Shown in pieces: positions 50,811 through 62,204 of a DNA stretch of 64,000 bases. The stretch is from Amaranthus tricolor. Taxonomy: Eukaryota > Streptophyta > Magnoliopsida > Caryophyllales > Amaranthaceae. The position numbers were made by a program, and so were the translations under genes. The notes beneath the pieces are model-generated. The model worked only from the letters and a program-made list of their open reading frames with translations. It searched no databases and was not told where the DNA came from. The stretch spans positions 16,134,902 to 16,198,901 of the forward strand of contig NC_080049.1 in the NCBI RefSeq assembly GCF_026212465.1. Direction: 5' to 3'. The number at the start of each line of letters is the position of its first letter. Positions within the stretch are counted from its first letter, which is position 1.

Positions 50811-50926
50811 ATAGCCATTGAACTGGATTTGAATCATCATATGATTTATCCAATGAAAAAGCATATTTCAAAATGAATTTACTAAAAAAAAGGTTTTAAT
50901 AACTTGTTTGACGGACACTAGTGTGT

Positions 50927-51348
50927 TTATACTCAGCCTTTTTTCTGATACTATGTTTTGTATGTTTTTCCAATGGTTTTGTTTTTAGAGTAAACCCCTA
51001 TGGCACCGCGACGGAGAATGGATATGCGAGCGGAAGATGAACCTGAGTTGGAGTATGACTCCCCTTTTGTTTAGATCTCTTTATTGTATTTGAGAGACTA
51101 TTAGTTTAGATTTAGACTAATTTAAGGATGTAATTTGAACTTTGGACTTATTTCGATTTGGTTGTAATTTTCCTATATTTTGGATAGTTAAGACTTCCGT
51201 TATATTTCTTTGGTTTGGTTCAAGTATTATACATGGATAATTGTTTGACCTTTAAGTAACCCTTTAATTGTGTTGACAAAAGTAAGCTTCCGCTTGATTA
51301 ATACTAAATTCGAGTTAGTTTTTGCCTTCATAATTCGAGGCGGTTACA
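50927..51348 (+). mobile_element. Unrelated long solo LTR, right part
   Basis: Continuation of 40768-44186 after the CACTA. It ends with GGCGGTTACA, followed by the target duplication 'tatcg' (51349-51353). Non-coding. Confidence 0.75.
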
Positions 51349-51353
51349 TATCG

Positions 51354-53574
51354 TTGTATAAGTGTTATATTAAAATTGTAAGGCTTAGTTGTGATTAGTT
51401 ATTTTTGGGTAACGCGAACCGATATACTAAAAATTAGTTGATGAAAAGGAACGATTCATATATGCTTTTACTTTAAATTGGTGAAAAGACTTGTGTTAGT
51501 GTTGAGTAAATGATTTTTTGACTTGTGTTGAATGAGTTGTGTGCGTGCTAGAGTAATCAAAAACCTCATGTTGAATAGGTGATAGTGGTTACTTTGGTAT
51601 TTAGTTGGTATAACAAAGTAGTTAAGGGATCTTATTAGTTATATTCCTAACTTGTATAGGTTTCCTGTTCCTAAGAGGAAAGTAGAACATTAGTTGGGTG
51701 AATTTTGTAACTTTTGGTCGTGCAGTGACGCTTACAGGTACTTACACGCAGTAATTAACCCTTATATACAATTTTCTTCAAGAGATCATTGTTTATTGTT
51801 TATTGTGATAATATGCATTGTATCGAAACTATAAGGTACTAGTGAATACACTTTATACGAAGAGCTATTGACTATGAAATCCTTGCGGTTAGAATAGTTT
51901 GGAGAATGAGAGTGTTAGTAGAAGGCGGGGACCACCCCCTTATTTATTTAAGAATTGGTTTATGCCTTACTTGGAGTTAGAATGACTCTTTATAGGTGAA
52001 TTTCATATTTTGTTGAGTGTCTCAGTGGGTTTTGGCGTTCTGCTATCCTAGGGCGCTCATTAATAGTCGAAAGCGGGAGTTATTCCCATTTGATAAAGTA
52101 TTAGACTATAATTAGCTGGCGTGACTCAACTGGATTATGTCCGGTTGATTTAAGTCCCCTAGGTGAGATCCAACGGGATCACCGTATGGGGGGTATGAGC
52201 ATACTTTTGTCATTGGGCGTCGGGTGGCCGACACCGCCCCTTGACCGAGGTGTTACCATGTGGGCCTCACAAACCCCAATATGATGGCCTCTTCACTGGA
52301 TGAGTACCCTAGTGTGTTAGTTTTTCCTGAAGGTAGGACCCGAGAGGGTCGGTTGGAGAAGGTATGAGCTCATACTTTGCCATGGGCGTCGGGTGGCCGA
52401 TAACGCCTATGGCCGTGTCACTATGCCATGAAGTGGAGAAAAGATCCACTGATAGAATGTTACTCATTGATAAAAGTTATTCATTCATAAAAAGCCTACA
52501 CTTTGATAGAACGTTTACTCGTCGATAGAAAATTTATTCAATGTTAAAGTAGTCTATGCTAGTGAGAAGTGCGCCTAAGTTAAGTTACCTCAAGGGAGTT
52601 ACCAGTCCCAAAGATAGACTATGATCACACTTATTTTAAGATAGACAAGCTCTATAGGGTCATGTGTTAGGTAGTCTGTTAATGCCGTGGTTAAGTTGAT
52701 ACTACACGTATTTTACAAGAGTTTATGTTTTGAGAAGAGGAGTGTAATGATCTGAATCCTACCCAAGAACACATGGTTCGAGTCGAAAAGGACGTAACGA
52801 GATTAAGAAGTATAGGGGGACGATAAACGGTTACTATTTATGCTTGTGTCTTATGAAATCATCTTATGTTGTAGTATAACATAATGTCACCTAGTAGTTG
52901 GCCTTATTATATTTGATGCTAGTTACTAACATGTACGTGTTTGTATTTATGTTTGATTGTTTGATGACTTTCTATGATTAACCTGCTATGACACATTTGT
53001 CATTCATCTGAGGCCGAGCAGCAGGAGGATCATAGACAGGCGTGATAGGTATTGGAGCTTCTTTTGCATTGCATTGCATTGGGGGAGAGTGATGAGGGCG
53101 TAGCATAACACATGTCATACCGTTATCTTTCAATTTTGTAGCTCTTATTTATCTTTTGTAAACATTGGTTGTATACATTTTGTTATGAGGCCTTGTGTAC
53201 TCCTTTGTATATTTGTCTTTCCGCTGCGTAGTTTATAACTTAGTATGTTTTAGTTAAAAAGTTTTGTCATTTGAAACTCAAGCGTTAACATTGGAACCAC
53301 GATCCATACTTGACATGAGAAGCTGGCGATGAATCATTCCGCTGTGATATAGTTTTGATAGGCCGTTGATGCCTTTACTTTATTAGATTCTAAATAACTT
53401 TTGTTTTTCTACAAAACCGTACAGTTTTAGGGCAGATGCTGCCGAAATTTCCACTAACTTTTTAAAAGTTTATTATTATTTTATTTATTTTATTTTGATG
53501 TAACACCCGAATTTCCTCCTGCCCTTTACGGTTTTGGTTTCATATAAGGGGGTCGGAAATTCAAGGGTGTTACA
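51354..53574 (+). mobile_element. Solo LTR of the chromovirus family, right part
   Basis: It resumes the LTR interrupted at 40767, with the 'gtgtgcgtgctagag' block, the GC-rich hairpin box (52119-52425), the 'ttgatag' array (about 52440-52550), the long hairpin (52972-53035), 'agatgctgccgaaatttcc' and the terminal GGGTGTTACA. Its next five bases 'ttaaa' pair with 'ttaac' at 39397-39401. Total LTR length without the insertion is about 3.58 kb. Confidence 0.88.
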
Positions 53575-54500
53575 TTAAAGCTCTAAGCTTTCCGTTGTCT
53601 CTTACTCTGTCTACGAAAAAGATTAACACTTTGTTGTTTATCTAGTTGTAGATTTTCATCAACATCTAGAGGGAACCTTGTTGATTATCGTCAACATCCT
53701 CATTGGTACAAATTTGTAGATTTCTTAATCTACTCGATGATGAAAATCTAATTTCATCAAAAATTGCATCTCTTGACTCAATAATCGAATGAATCGAAAA
53801 GTAGTCATTTTCTTCTATAATATAGAACCTATAGTTTTTGCTATGTATAGCATAACCTATAAAAATGCATCCTATCCCTCGTTCACCGAGTTTCTTTCTT
53901 TCATTATCGGGCAATCTTACAATGGCCCTACAACCCCAAACCTTAAAATAGCTTAGGTTTGGTTTTATTTTGTACCAAAGCTCATAAGAAGTTTCCTTAT
54001 TTGTTCTCGTTAGAACCCGGTTAAGAATATGACAAGTCATCAACATTGTTTCACCCTAAAATCCTTCACTTAAGCCAGAGTAGGACAACATGGAATTATC
54101 CATCTCTTGTAGAGTGCAATTTTTCCTCTCCGCCACACCATTTGATTTTGGTGCGTATCCGGAGCTTGTTTCATGTATAATACCCATTGAATTAAAGTAA
54201 GTTGGATCATAATATTCACCTCCTTTATCGGTTCTTAACCTTTTAAGTTTACTACCAATTTGTATTTCTACTTAATTTTCGTAAATCTTAAAATAATTAA
54301 GAGCCTCATCTTTTGTATTTAAAAGCTATACATAACAAAACTTGGAAAAATCATCAATAAAAGTTATGAAATATTTCTTATTTCCTAATGATGGTGTATT
54401 ATGAAAGTCATAAAGATCACTATGTATTAATTCCCAAATTTTGGATTTACGTTCAACTCTTTTAAATGGTGTTCTTGTGATCTTATTTAACATACATTTT
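53575..54500 (-). pseudogene. pol (INT): Copia element 2 integrase
   Basis: The minus-strand frame at 53666-54046 (MTCHILNRVLTRTNKETSYE, KVWGCRAIVRLPDNERKK, IFIGYAIHSKNYRFYII) is the integrase C-terminal region and closely matches 26509-26817. Upstream, 54060-54450 holds the catalytic core in broken frames (GGEYYDPTYF and NGVAERKNCTLQEM are recognisable). A stop or substitution appears where a Gln or Lys is expected. The two copia elements are members of one family. Confidence 0.82.
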
Positions 54501-55290
54501 TGCAGTTTTTAGATATTTTGGTATATATAGAAATAAAGTCATGTTTAGATATAAAAGCAATTTTGTCAAAATTCACATGCTCTAGTCTAACATGCCACAA
54601 GTAATGCAAATCAACTTTTTCATTCATAAGTGATGTTTCAACATTGCAAATAATATCTTTATTTAAATTTAAAGATAACTTAAAAAAAACTTTTACATAG
54701 ATAAGCATGTCCTACAAACAAGTTCTTCTTAGAGATAATACATCTATCCGCTTTAAACACTAGTTTATAGCCTAATCGATTCAAGACCGGTCCCGATACA
54801 AGAATTTTACTAATTTCGGGTACATAGTAAACATCCCTTAAAACAAAGACATTCCCCGAAGTAAACAATAACTTAATTTATCCTTTGGTTTGGACCATGA
54901 TAGGTGCATTGTTTCCATAAAGAGATGTTCCTATCAACCAGCTAATGTAAGGCTTTGAACCATTTTGTAGAGTTGCATACATGTCTCAAAGCCCCCGAAT
55001 CGGTCCACCAAGACAAAGCATCATCCTTGATTAGGAGGGTCCTTGCTTGTAGAAGCTTGACCACCCTTTGCCTTTTTTTGCTTGTTTTTGAAAACAAAGA
55101 AATTTTTCTTTTGGTGTTTGGGCTTACCACATTCCCGACATGCCTTTTCACCGGCGTTATAACTAGTGGCCTTCCCTTTGAAAGATGCATTTTTCTTTCT
55201 TTTCTCACCGGAATAGAATGGTTTCCCCTCCGCAACCATGTTAATGGTACCAACATTAGGATTTTCATCCGTCCGATTCTCTTGAATCCT
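54501..55290 (-). pseudogene. pol (PR): Copia element 2 protease and pre-integrase region
   Basis: DDALSWWTDSGALRHVCNST (about 54970-55025) holds the aspartic protease motif DSGA. VFVLRDVYYVPEISKILVSG and LNRLGYKLVFKADRCIISKK (54680-54868) follow, then HYLWHVRLEHVNFDKIAFIS (54487-54708), the H/C pre-integrase zinc region. At 55021-55239, ACRECGKPKHQKKNFFVF is a gag zinc knuckle, CX2CX4HX4C, whose last Cys is Phe. Confidence 0.82.
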
Positions 55291-55880
55291 TATGCTAGAC
55301 TCAATAACTAAACGTTGTCCAAGATTGGAGAGTATAATCTCCTCTTTTTTAAGCTTAAGAGCATGTCTAATATCTCTCTAAGAAAGAAGTAATTTGTTTA
55401 TAATGCTTGAAATAATAAAAACTTCATCCATATTAATCTCATGCGTTTTCATATTAGCATGCATTCTTTGTAGTTCATGAAATTAGTCAATAACGGGGCG
55501 ATTTTCAACCATCTTATAAAAATTAAAAATACTTACAAGAATTTTCTTGGAGCTAGCATCCTCTTCCATGTATTTGTGCTCCGAAAATCTCCCAATTCCC
55601 ATAATTCCTTAGCGAATCTTGCATCCCCATGAGAATCTGTCCCCGACAAATGATTCATCATTCTCCCATTTACTTCTCCTTGTTTTCTCAATGATTTCGT
55701 TGTTTACCTCCTCCAATTTGGAAGTACTTATCACGTAAGCCATGTTCAAACTAGTGAGGAGGATCATCATTTTCTTTTGCCAACGTTGAAAATCGACGCC
55801 AATAAACTTATTCAACTTAGTGAAATTCGATGTTAGTTCTTTGATACTTGCCAACCTAAACAAAATTATCACAAAAGACT
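55291..55880 (-). pseudogene. gag: Copia element 2 gag
   Basis: The minus-strand frame at 55609-55872 begins MIILFRLASIKELTSNFTKL and continues NKFIGVDFQRWQKKMMILLTS, LNMAYVISTSKLEE: the FxGxNFxRWQxxMxxLL pattern of copia gag N-termini. Further C-terminal parts at 55300-55600 are in broken frames. In element 1 this whole region except the first lines is deleted. Confidence 0.8.
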
Positions 55881-56346
55881 ATTACAAATATAATAATGCA
55901 AATTACAAATTACAATTGGGATTTGTATTTTCCCTTTGTTGATGGCTAAATATAACTTCCACAATAATACTAAGAATAAACTTGAAGATGAACTTTGTAA
56001 CAAAGACCGTTACCCGAAAACTTGATACTTGTTGTAGGCGTGTACTCACTTTCTTTTTGTGATATTTCACCCACAAAGGTACTTGGGTTTTAGACTTAGA
56101 AATTCATAATGAGGTACAAACAACACAACACACCCTTAGTACTTAGGGTATGTCACTTAATAACAAAGTGTTTAGTGAATTATAAACTTTACAAATTCTA
56201 TCAAGAAGTTTATAACTCTTTTTTAAAGAACACAAGTAAGAGAGCAAGCAAGGTAAGAGAATTTAGCAATTAGGTGTGTTCGACATCCTTCCCAAGCACC
56301 TATTTAAACTAGTTCAAGTATACCAAAGAATTATGGACATTCAATC
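55881..56346 (-). repeat. Copia element 2 5' leader and probable 5' LTR
   Basis: It matches 27641-27960 in part ('cgaaaacttgata', 'ttgtgatatttc'). It contains a TATA-like TTTAAATAGG on the minus strand near 56303-56312. A likely LTR start on the minus strand is TGATTGAATGTCC (ending at 56346). The partner 3' LTR is missing at the other end, so the boundary is inferred. Confidence 0.55.
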
Positions 56347-56354
56347 ACCCATCG

Positions 56355-57060
56355 ATGATAATAGTAGTTCTAGCCACTCTTAAACTGATGGTCAAACCGA
56401 AGTAACCAATAGGACCTTAGGAACCTTGTTGCGTGCCCTTATTACTAAGAATCCTAAACAATGGGAACAATTGTTACCACATGTTAATTTGCTTATAATC
56501 GAGTTCCTAGCAAGACAATTGGGTTTTCTCCTTTCTTTGTAGTTTATGGCCTTAATCCATTAACCCCTATAGATCTTACGCCTTTTCCTACACCTTTGAA
56601 GTTTAATCATGATGCTGAGTCTAGAGCCAATGAGATTCAAAAGGTGCATAAGCAAGTTGTGGAAAGGATTGATAAAATCAATGAGAAGGTTAAGGAAAGA
56701 GTGGATCAAAAGAGAAAAGAAGTGATTTTTAAAGAAGGCGACTTAGTATGGATTTACTTGAGAAAGGATAGGTTTCCACACAAAGAAAATCAAAGTTAAG
56801 TGCTAGAATTGATGGACCGTTCGAAATTTTAGAAAAAGTAAATGACAATGCTTATAAACTAGAGCTACCTAGTAGCTATGGTGTGTCTTCTACTTTCAAT
56901 GTTGCAAAATTGATTTTTTTTCATGAGGAGGACATGTTACCAAGATTGACGTCAAGCTTTTCTAAAGAAGGGTAGGATGATGTAGAATCACCTACATCTA
57001 ATTCTCATGAGCTAGCTAAGATCAATACAATGATACATTAAACGGAAGACGCTCAAATTA
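56355..57060 (+). pseudogene. pol (INT): Ty3/gypsy integrase C-terminal fragment
   Basis: It reads [30 protein letters not shown] (catalytic Glu in GQTE; the stop TAA stands where Gln is usual), LLPHVN, then after a frame change [18 protein letters not shown]. The open frame 56596-56799 gives RANEIQKVHKQVVERIDKIN and FKEGDLVWIYLRKDRFPHKE. A frame change leads to ARIDGPFEILEKVNDNAYKLELPSSYGVS and TFNVAKLIFF. This is a different gypsy family from the element at 6232-11811. The N-terminal part is lost at the copia junction. Confidence 0.85.
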
Positions 57061-57720
57061 AAAGTCCAAATGTCAAGCCCTTTAATTTCGTAATTAGAGT
57101 CTTTTATTACATTTCAAATATTTTAGTCCTTTAGAAATGATTAAGCCAGGTTTAGGATCAAGCTTAATCATGTCTCATGTTTAGTTAGTTGAGTTGTAAT
57201 TTTCTTTTAAGTTTAGTATTTATTTTTGGCTCAAATGGGTTCGAAATTTACAAAGCGTGTGAAGCAAGAATCGAAGCAAAACATTCAGCCATAAAATCAA
57301 CAAAATGGCTTAAAATCATCAAGGATATATGAAGATTATTGAAGGACATTTGCAAATCAAGTCAAATCAAGCCAAGCACTTTATTTCCAAATATCCTCTA
57401 AATTTTAAAATATAGTTGTTAGAAACTTGTTTTTATCCACTAGATTTAAAAATATAGCTGTTGGAAGCTTGCTTTTGTGTAATATTCAGATTTTTCTTGC
57501 AAGTTCTAATCTTTAGTAGCTGAATTCTTTAGTGTAAATAGGCTACTTGCTCTCTTGTAATTCACTCACTTCCATTACATCTTTAACACAAACAACCTTT
57601 GAGCATTTCTTGTTCTTTCTTTGCAATTTAATTTTAACTTGGAGTAGTTGAAAGTAAGTTGAAGTTCCTTTGCTTTTTATTCTTTTGGCTAAAGATTGAA
57701 TGTGTTCTTAGGAGCCCATA
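57061..57720 (+). other. Likely 3' end/LTR remnant of the gypsy fragment
   Basis: AT-rich, non-coding. It has a direct repeat 'aaaatatagttgttagaa' / 'aaaatatagctgttggaa' at about 57409 and 57449. It follows the integrase stop, so it is probably the 3' untranslated part or LTR, but no LTR ends could be fixed. Confidence 0.45.
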
Positions 57721-59099
57721 GCTTTAATTTCATGGTGAATTTTGTATCGAAATTAAAATTTTGGTTCAGTCATTTTTAAGTTGTTCAATCAACATATCTT
57801 TCTTAATTGTCCTTGTTTCAAACCATAAAAATCACAAAACAATTCCATTACAATAGAAACTAATCAGCCTTATTTATTGAATTCGAAACTACAAAATACA
57901 AACGTGTGTTTATAGTTTGGTTCTTGTTTACTACATAGCCAACCTATATCAATGGTGGTAGAGAGAGAGGTGGAAAGGAAAGGTTATGAAGGATGTGGTT
58001 AGGGATGTGGGTTAGTTATAAATGAGTTAAGTCAAGATAAAAGTCAAAGTTAAAAGAAAGCGTCAAAATGTATACTAAACATAAGTCATTGGATTTGGAT
58101 GATGGTTGTATTTTTGTCACTTTTCGAAACATGAAGGTTATAGTTCGCAAATATGAAACATTGAGGCTGTAATTTTTAATTCGCGTAAACATAAAAGCTA
58201 TTGTTCTCAAAACATGTTTAAAAAATTATAAGAAAAAGATGATATTAATAATTCTTACATTGACATGAATTAAGTAAAATCTCACTTGACTATTGTGTTT
58301 GTTTTATGGTTGTTAAGGTAATTAAGTGTTATTCAAAAAAAAACGAAAAGAAATTGTAAAGGAAAAAAATATGAAAAAAAATTTAAAAAGAATAAAATGA
58401 TGAAAAATATAGAATAATCTCTATGCTTAAAACGTTTACAACGCCCAACTACTGTGGGTTTATGTTTGATTAATTTGTGGAATGAGTTCCTGATGGTCTC
58501 TCTTGGTAACTTTTTACTTTTATTTGTTAGATTGATTTGCTTCCATTTACCATTTGTTGGTGAATTGTGTTTAACTCTTTATATATTAATGGGGTTTTCA
58601 TGGGTTTTTCATTAAAGATTGCTTTTTTGAAATGAAATTTCAAGCTTGATTATAAAAAGCTACTTGTCTTTGCTCTTGCTCCTGCATTTACTAACTACTT
58701 GTTTTGATTATAAAAGTATACAACATGATCCAAATAATGGTAGCTTTGTCATAGTTTCTTATCTTTTTGTAGTATTTCAATTTTTTTTGAGTTATGGGTA
58801 ATTGGGGTTTTCTTCAATTGAATTGGCTTACTTTTTTCTCTTTGTATTTTCTCAATCTTGTATTGCTACAATACATGAAAAACTTTCATATTTTTTCAAG
58901 GTGAAACTTAAAGAGGTTTCTCTTGATTTGGTTATCTTTTATTATCTTCGATGGCATATTTTTCTTCAAATTTAATATCCTTGCAATAAAGTCATTTTAA
59001 TTTACCAGCACAAAAGTAACTTTTTGTTGTTGACTATCAAAAGATTCTAAGCATATTAAGCTGATGATTTCTTAGTGATGAAAATTTCACTTTTAATTT
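57721..59099. other. No recognisable gene
   Basis: AT-rich sequence with only short open frames. The minus-strand frame at 58016-58210 repeats a 'gcaaatatgaaacattgagg / gcgtaaacataaaagctat' motif and has no domain. Nothing further seen. Confidence 0.5.
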
Positions 59100-59550
59100 A
59101 TGAAAAATTACCTAAAATAATTTAATTTTTTAATGATTTTTCTAGAATAATTTTCACCTATTAATTAATCATGAATAATCTCAACTTTAAGGATATTTTC
59201 CTATAATAAATCCGGTAACTTGATAATTTGCTGTAGAAATTTTTTTTAAAAAAATATAAGTTAAAATAAAATGTCGAAAAAATGTGAAAGAAAGTGGTGA
59301 AAAAATTTCAGATTTTTTTTATTATTTATAATTTTTTATGTATATTTTCAAAATTTTTCACTAATTTTATATTAATTTTCAATTTATTTTTTTAGTGAAT
59401 TATCTACTATAGCAGGTTATCGGGTTACCCAAGTTTATATTAGGAAAATACTCCTAAAGTTAGGATTATTCATGATTAATCAATAAATGGGGTTATTATA
59501 GAAAAATCATGAAAATATTGGATTATTCTAGTAATTTTTCCTTGAATTTA
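59100..59550. mobile_element. Foldback/MITE-like inverted repeat with arms of about 150 bp
   Basis: The left arm ('gaaaaattacctaaaataat', 'ttaattaatcatgaataatc', 'ggatattttcctataataaa', 59100-59255) pairs over its whole length with the complement of the right arm (59395-59550: 'taggaaaatactcctaaagt', 'gattattcatgattaatcaa', 'ctagtaatttttcc'). The loop is about 140 bp of A/T-rich sequence. No coding and no clear target duplication. Confidence 0.85.
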
Positions 59551-60624
59551 TTAGTTAATGAAATAATATATCTATAATCTTCAACATTCTCAAATAAATT
59601 TCTTTTCTACTTAAATTTTTGATTTTGATGGTCTATTCTTGATTGTTTTCACTAATTATTTTAATTTTTGATACGTTTTTTTTGTTACTTGAATTTAAAG
59701 ATTAGACAGTGTAATGATTTGAAAGCATTTAGAAGCTAAAATTATTCAAATATGTCATCGTTTATAAGCTACAAGTATGAGTCACAACTTACTTTTGATA
59801 CTGGAATTATGTAATTCCACATAACCCAAACCCAATAGTTTTTACATCATCAAATTGAGCTTCAAATGTTGCATTGCAGTCTTCATTCAACACCCACACT
59901 AACTTCCACAACCGATCTACTTACCGATCCCTTTACTCCCTCATCAACATGTCAACACCTTACAAATCATTTTCTCCTCAACTATACAACATCAGATGTC
60001 TGCCACACTCAGAAAGTGTAAGGCCTCAAAACAAATATTTAAAACTAATGTGGTTTTAAAGAAAATTAAATTTCCAACACTAATTTATTAAAATACACTC
60101 GTGACCCATGTTCTACGTCGCCCAACCCTTATACATCAAACACGTCATAAAACTTGCCATTACCTGTGGAAAACAAAAACACAAAACATGAGTCACAACT
60201 CAGTAAATAATTATTCTAACGTGTCAACCAATCTATATTTAAAAAATGTATGACTTAAAATAGTAATATCTTGAAAATTAGAAAATCATAAAATTATTTA
60301 CTATGGAGTCGTCACACTTTGTAAATACTCATATAGTATAAAACACTTGAATTGTCACACTTTATAAACTTATTCGCAATGTACATTTATATGATGTTGC
60401 AAAAATAACGCATCCACTTCATGGACGCCTCCCATGAAGCGATCCAACAGACACCTTAGAGATTTAATTAATTGCCTTTGGCAATATAAACACATGTCAC
60501 ATTTTGGTGCACCAAGGGTTGACCTACCCTATACAGTCAGGGGCGAAACCATTTTTTTAATATGTGTAATAAACATACACAAGTTATGAAAATACACTTA
60601 CATAATACTTTGATAAAATACTAA
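59551..60624. other. No recognisable gene
   Basis: AT-rich. The plus-strand open frame 59874-60059 has no domain. A GC-richer block near 60410-60550 ('cttcatggacgcctcccatg') contains short inverted pieces but belongs to no family I know. Confidence 0.45.
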
Positions 60625-60625
60625 C

Positions 60626-60800
60626 GGGCCGTTTGGTAGGTAGTAATAAACGGTGGTAATAGGAATGAAAAACTAGTGTAATTTTAGTTGAAAAATCTCA
60701 TGACTACTTTGATGGTCATGCTTGTCCCATGTGCTCCAATCATCTTATTTTCTTCATAAAATTCATTTCAATGTATTACCATTGGAAGAGGTAGTATTAG
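60626..60800. repeat. Possible MITE start 'gggccgtttggtagg'
   Basis: GGGCCGTTTGGTAGG at about 60626 is a start commonly seen in plant hAT/Tourist-like MITEs, followed by 'ggtggtaat' motifs that recur at 60795-60810. The matching inverted end was not found within 500 bp. Confidence 0.35.
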
Positions 60801-61607
60801 GTGGTAATGAAAATTTGTAAACAAAAAAACCTTTTTTGTGATCAAAGTATAATTACCATGAGAATGATATGAAACTTTTAATAAAATTTTACACTATCAA
60901 ATCTTAGTTTTCAAGTCAAAACAGTACGAAACAAATGCACTACAATATATTAATTTAATTAGGTCCTTAGAATAATATAATAATTTGATTAAAAAACATA
61001 AAAGAGGATAGTAATGTTCAGTGACATTAACTTCACGCAAGATAGCAATGAACAACCTTTAATCATTGTCTCAGTCAATTACAAACCAATTTAACGATAA
61101 CGGCAAAATGTATAGAAACTCAATTAAAACCAAACTTTGAAAAATAATACTTAAAAACAATATATATAAAAACCCTCGCATGAAACGCCATGATCAGAAT
61201 CTTCAAAATACTTAGTAATGCAGTTTATGATAAACAAGGAATAGACAGAACTACACAAATTGTAAAAGGGACAAAACCTGTAAGGGAAAGAGATGAAATA
61301 AATCTCCTGAATGAACTCTTACTCATAATCCCACGAGTCATCGATCCGATGTCGTGACTACTAATACTCTAAATATTACTAAGAGCTTTACTACATACTA
61401 TTATTATAGAGGAAGATAGGGTGGATGATGAATGCTTGTTAGCATGCGGATTGTTGGAAAATACTTCATATGTGAGACAGGATCCCTCATCGATAAAATA
61501 GTGAGTTGTTGACTTGTATATATAGTGGGTGAGCTAATCTTCCTACTACCGTATGATTTTAGGAAAATAATGAACCTCACCAAGTATATATGCAAATCAA
61601 CGCTCTT

Positions 61608-61641
61608 GACCCGTGGATTTGCAGGCCCGAACCCACGGGTC
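61608..61641. other. 9-bp perfect stem hairpin
   Basis: GACCCGTGG (61608-61616) and CCACGGGTC (61633-61641) with a 16-bp loop, in GC-rich DNA directly before a (TA)n block. It may be a terminal hairpin of a decayed element. Confidence 0.6.
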
Positions 61642-61694
61642 TTCCGTGTCTACACGAGTGGGCCAAGGTGAAATTATGTGACAAATTATCATGG

Positions 61695-61975
<281 letters not shown>

Positions 61976-61978
<3 letters not shown>

Positions 61979-62204
61979 CAATAATGGTTGAAAGGTGGAT
62001 TGTTGCTCTGTAAATGTTAACTCTTTACATTCATGCAAGTTGCCCTTTGGATTTCTATGTCATTTTTAAGTCTCTTAATATTTGCTCTCCTAAATGAGAT
62101 AAATTAATAGTGGGATGCATTGATATAAAGGGTACTTAATTTAGTTGACTTGCATTTTGATTCTTATGATGAACTATGATCGAGACTTTACGTCCTTTAA
62201 TGGT
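61976..62204. other. No recognisable gene
   Basis: Short AT-rich spacer between the (TA)n block and the LTR-like tract. Confidence 0.4.

Larger units (their letters stand above)
44187..50923 (-). mobile_element. CACTA (En/Spm) element, 6.7 kb, with satellite array and Ulp1 exons
   Basis: The ends are CACTAGTG (44187-44194) and CACTAGTG (50916-50923), an 8-bp self-palindromic terminal repeat containing CACTA/TAGTG. It is flanked by perfect 3-bp target duplications 'tgt' (44184-44186 and 50924-50926). Both ends carry subterminal 'tttgctgcggtt' motifs. Genes are on the minus strand: a broken transposase (46370-49424), then a tandem array, then Ulp1-like exons (44613-44906). Confidence 0.92.
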
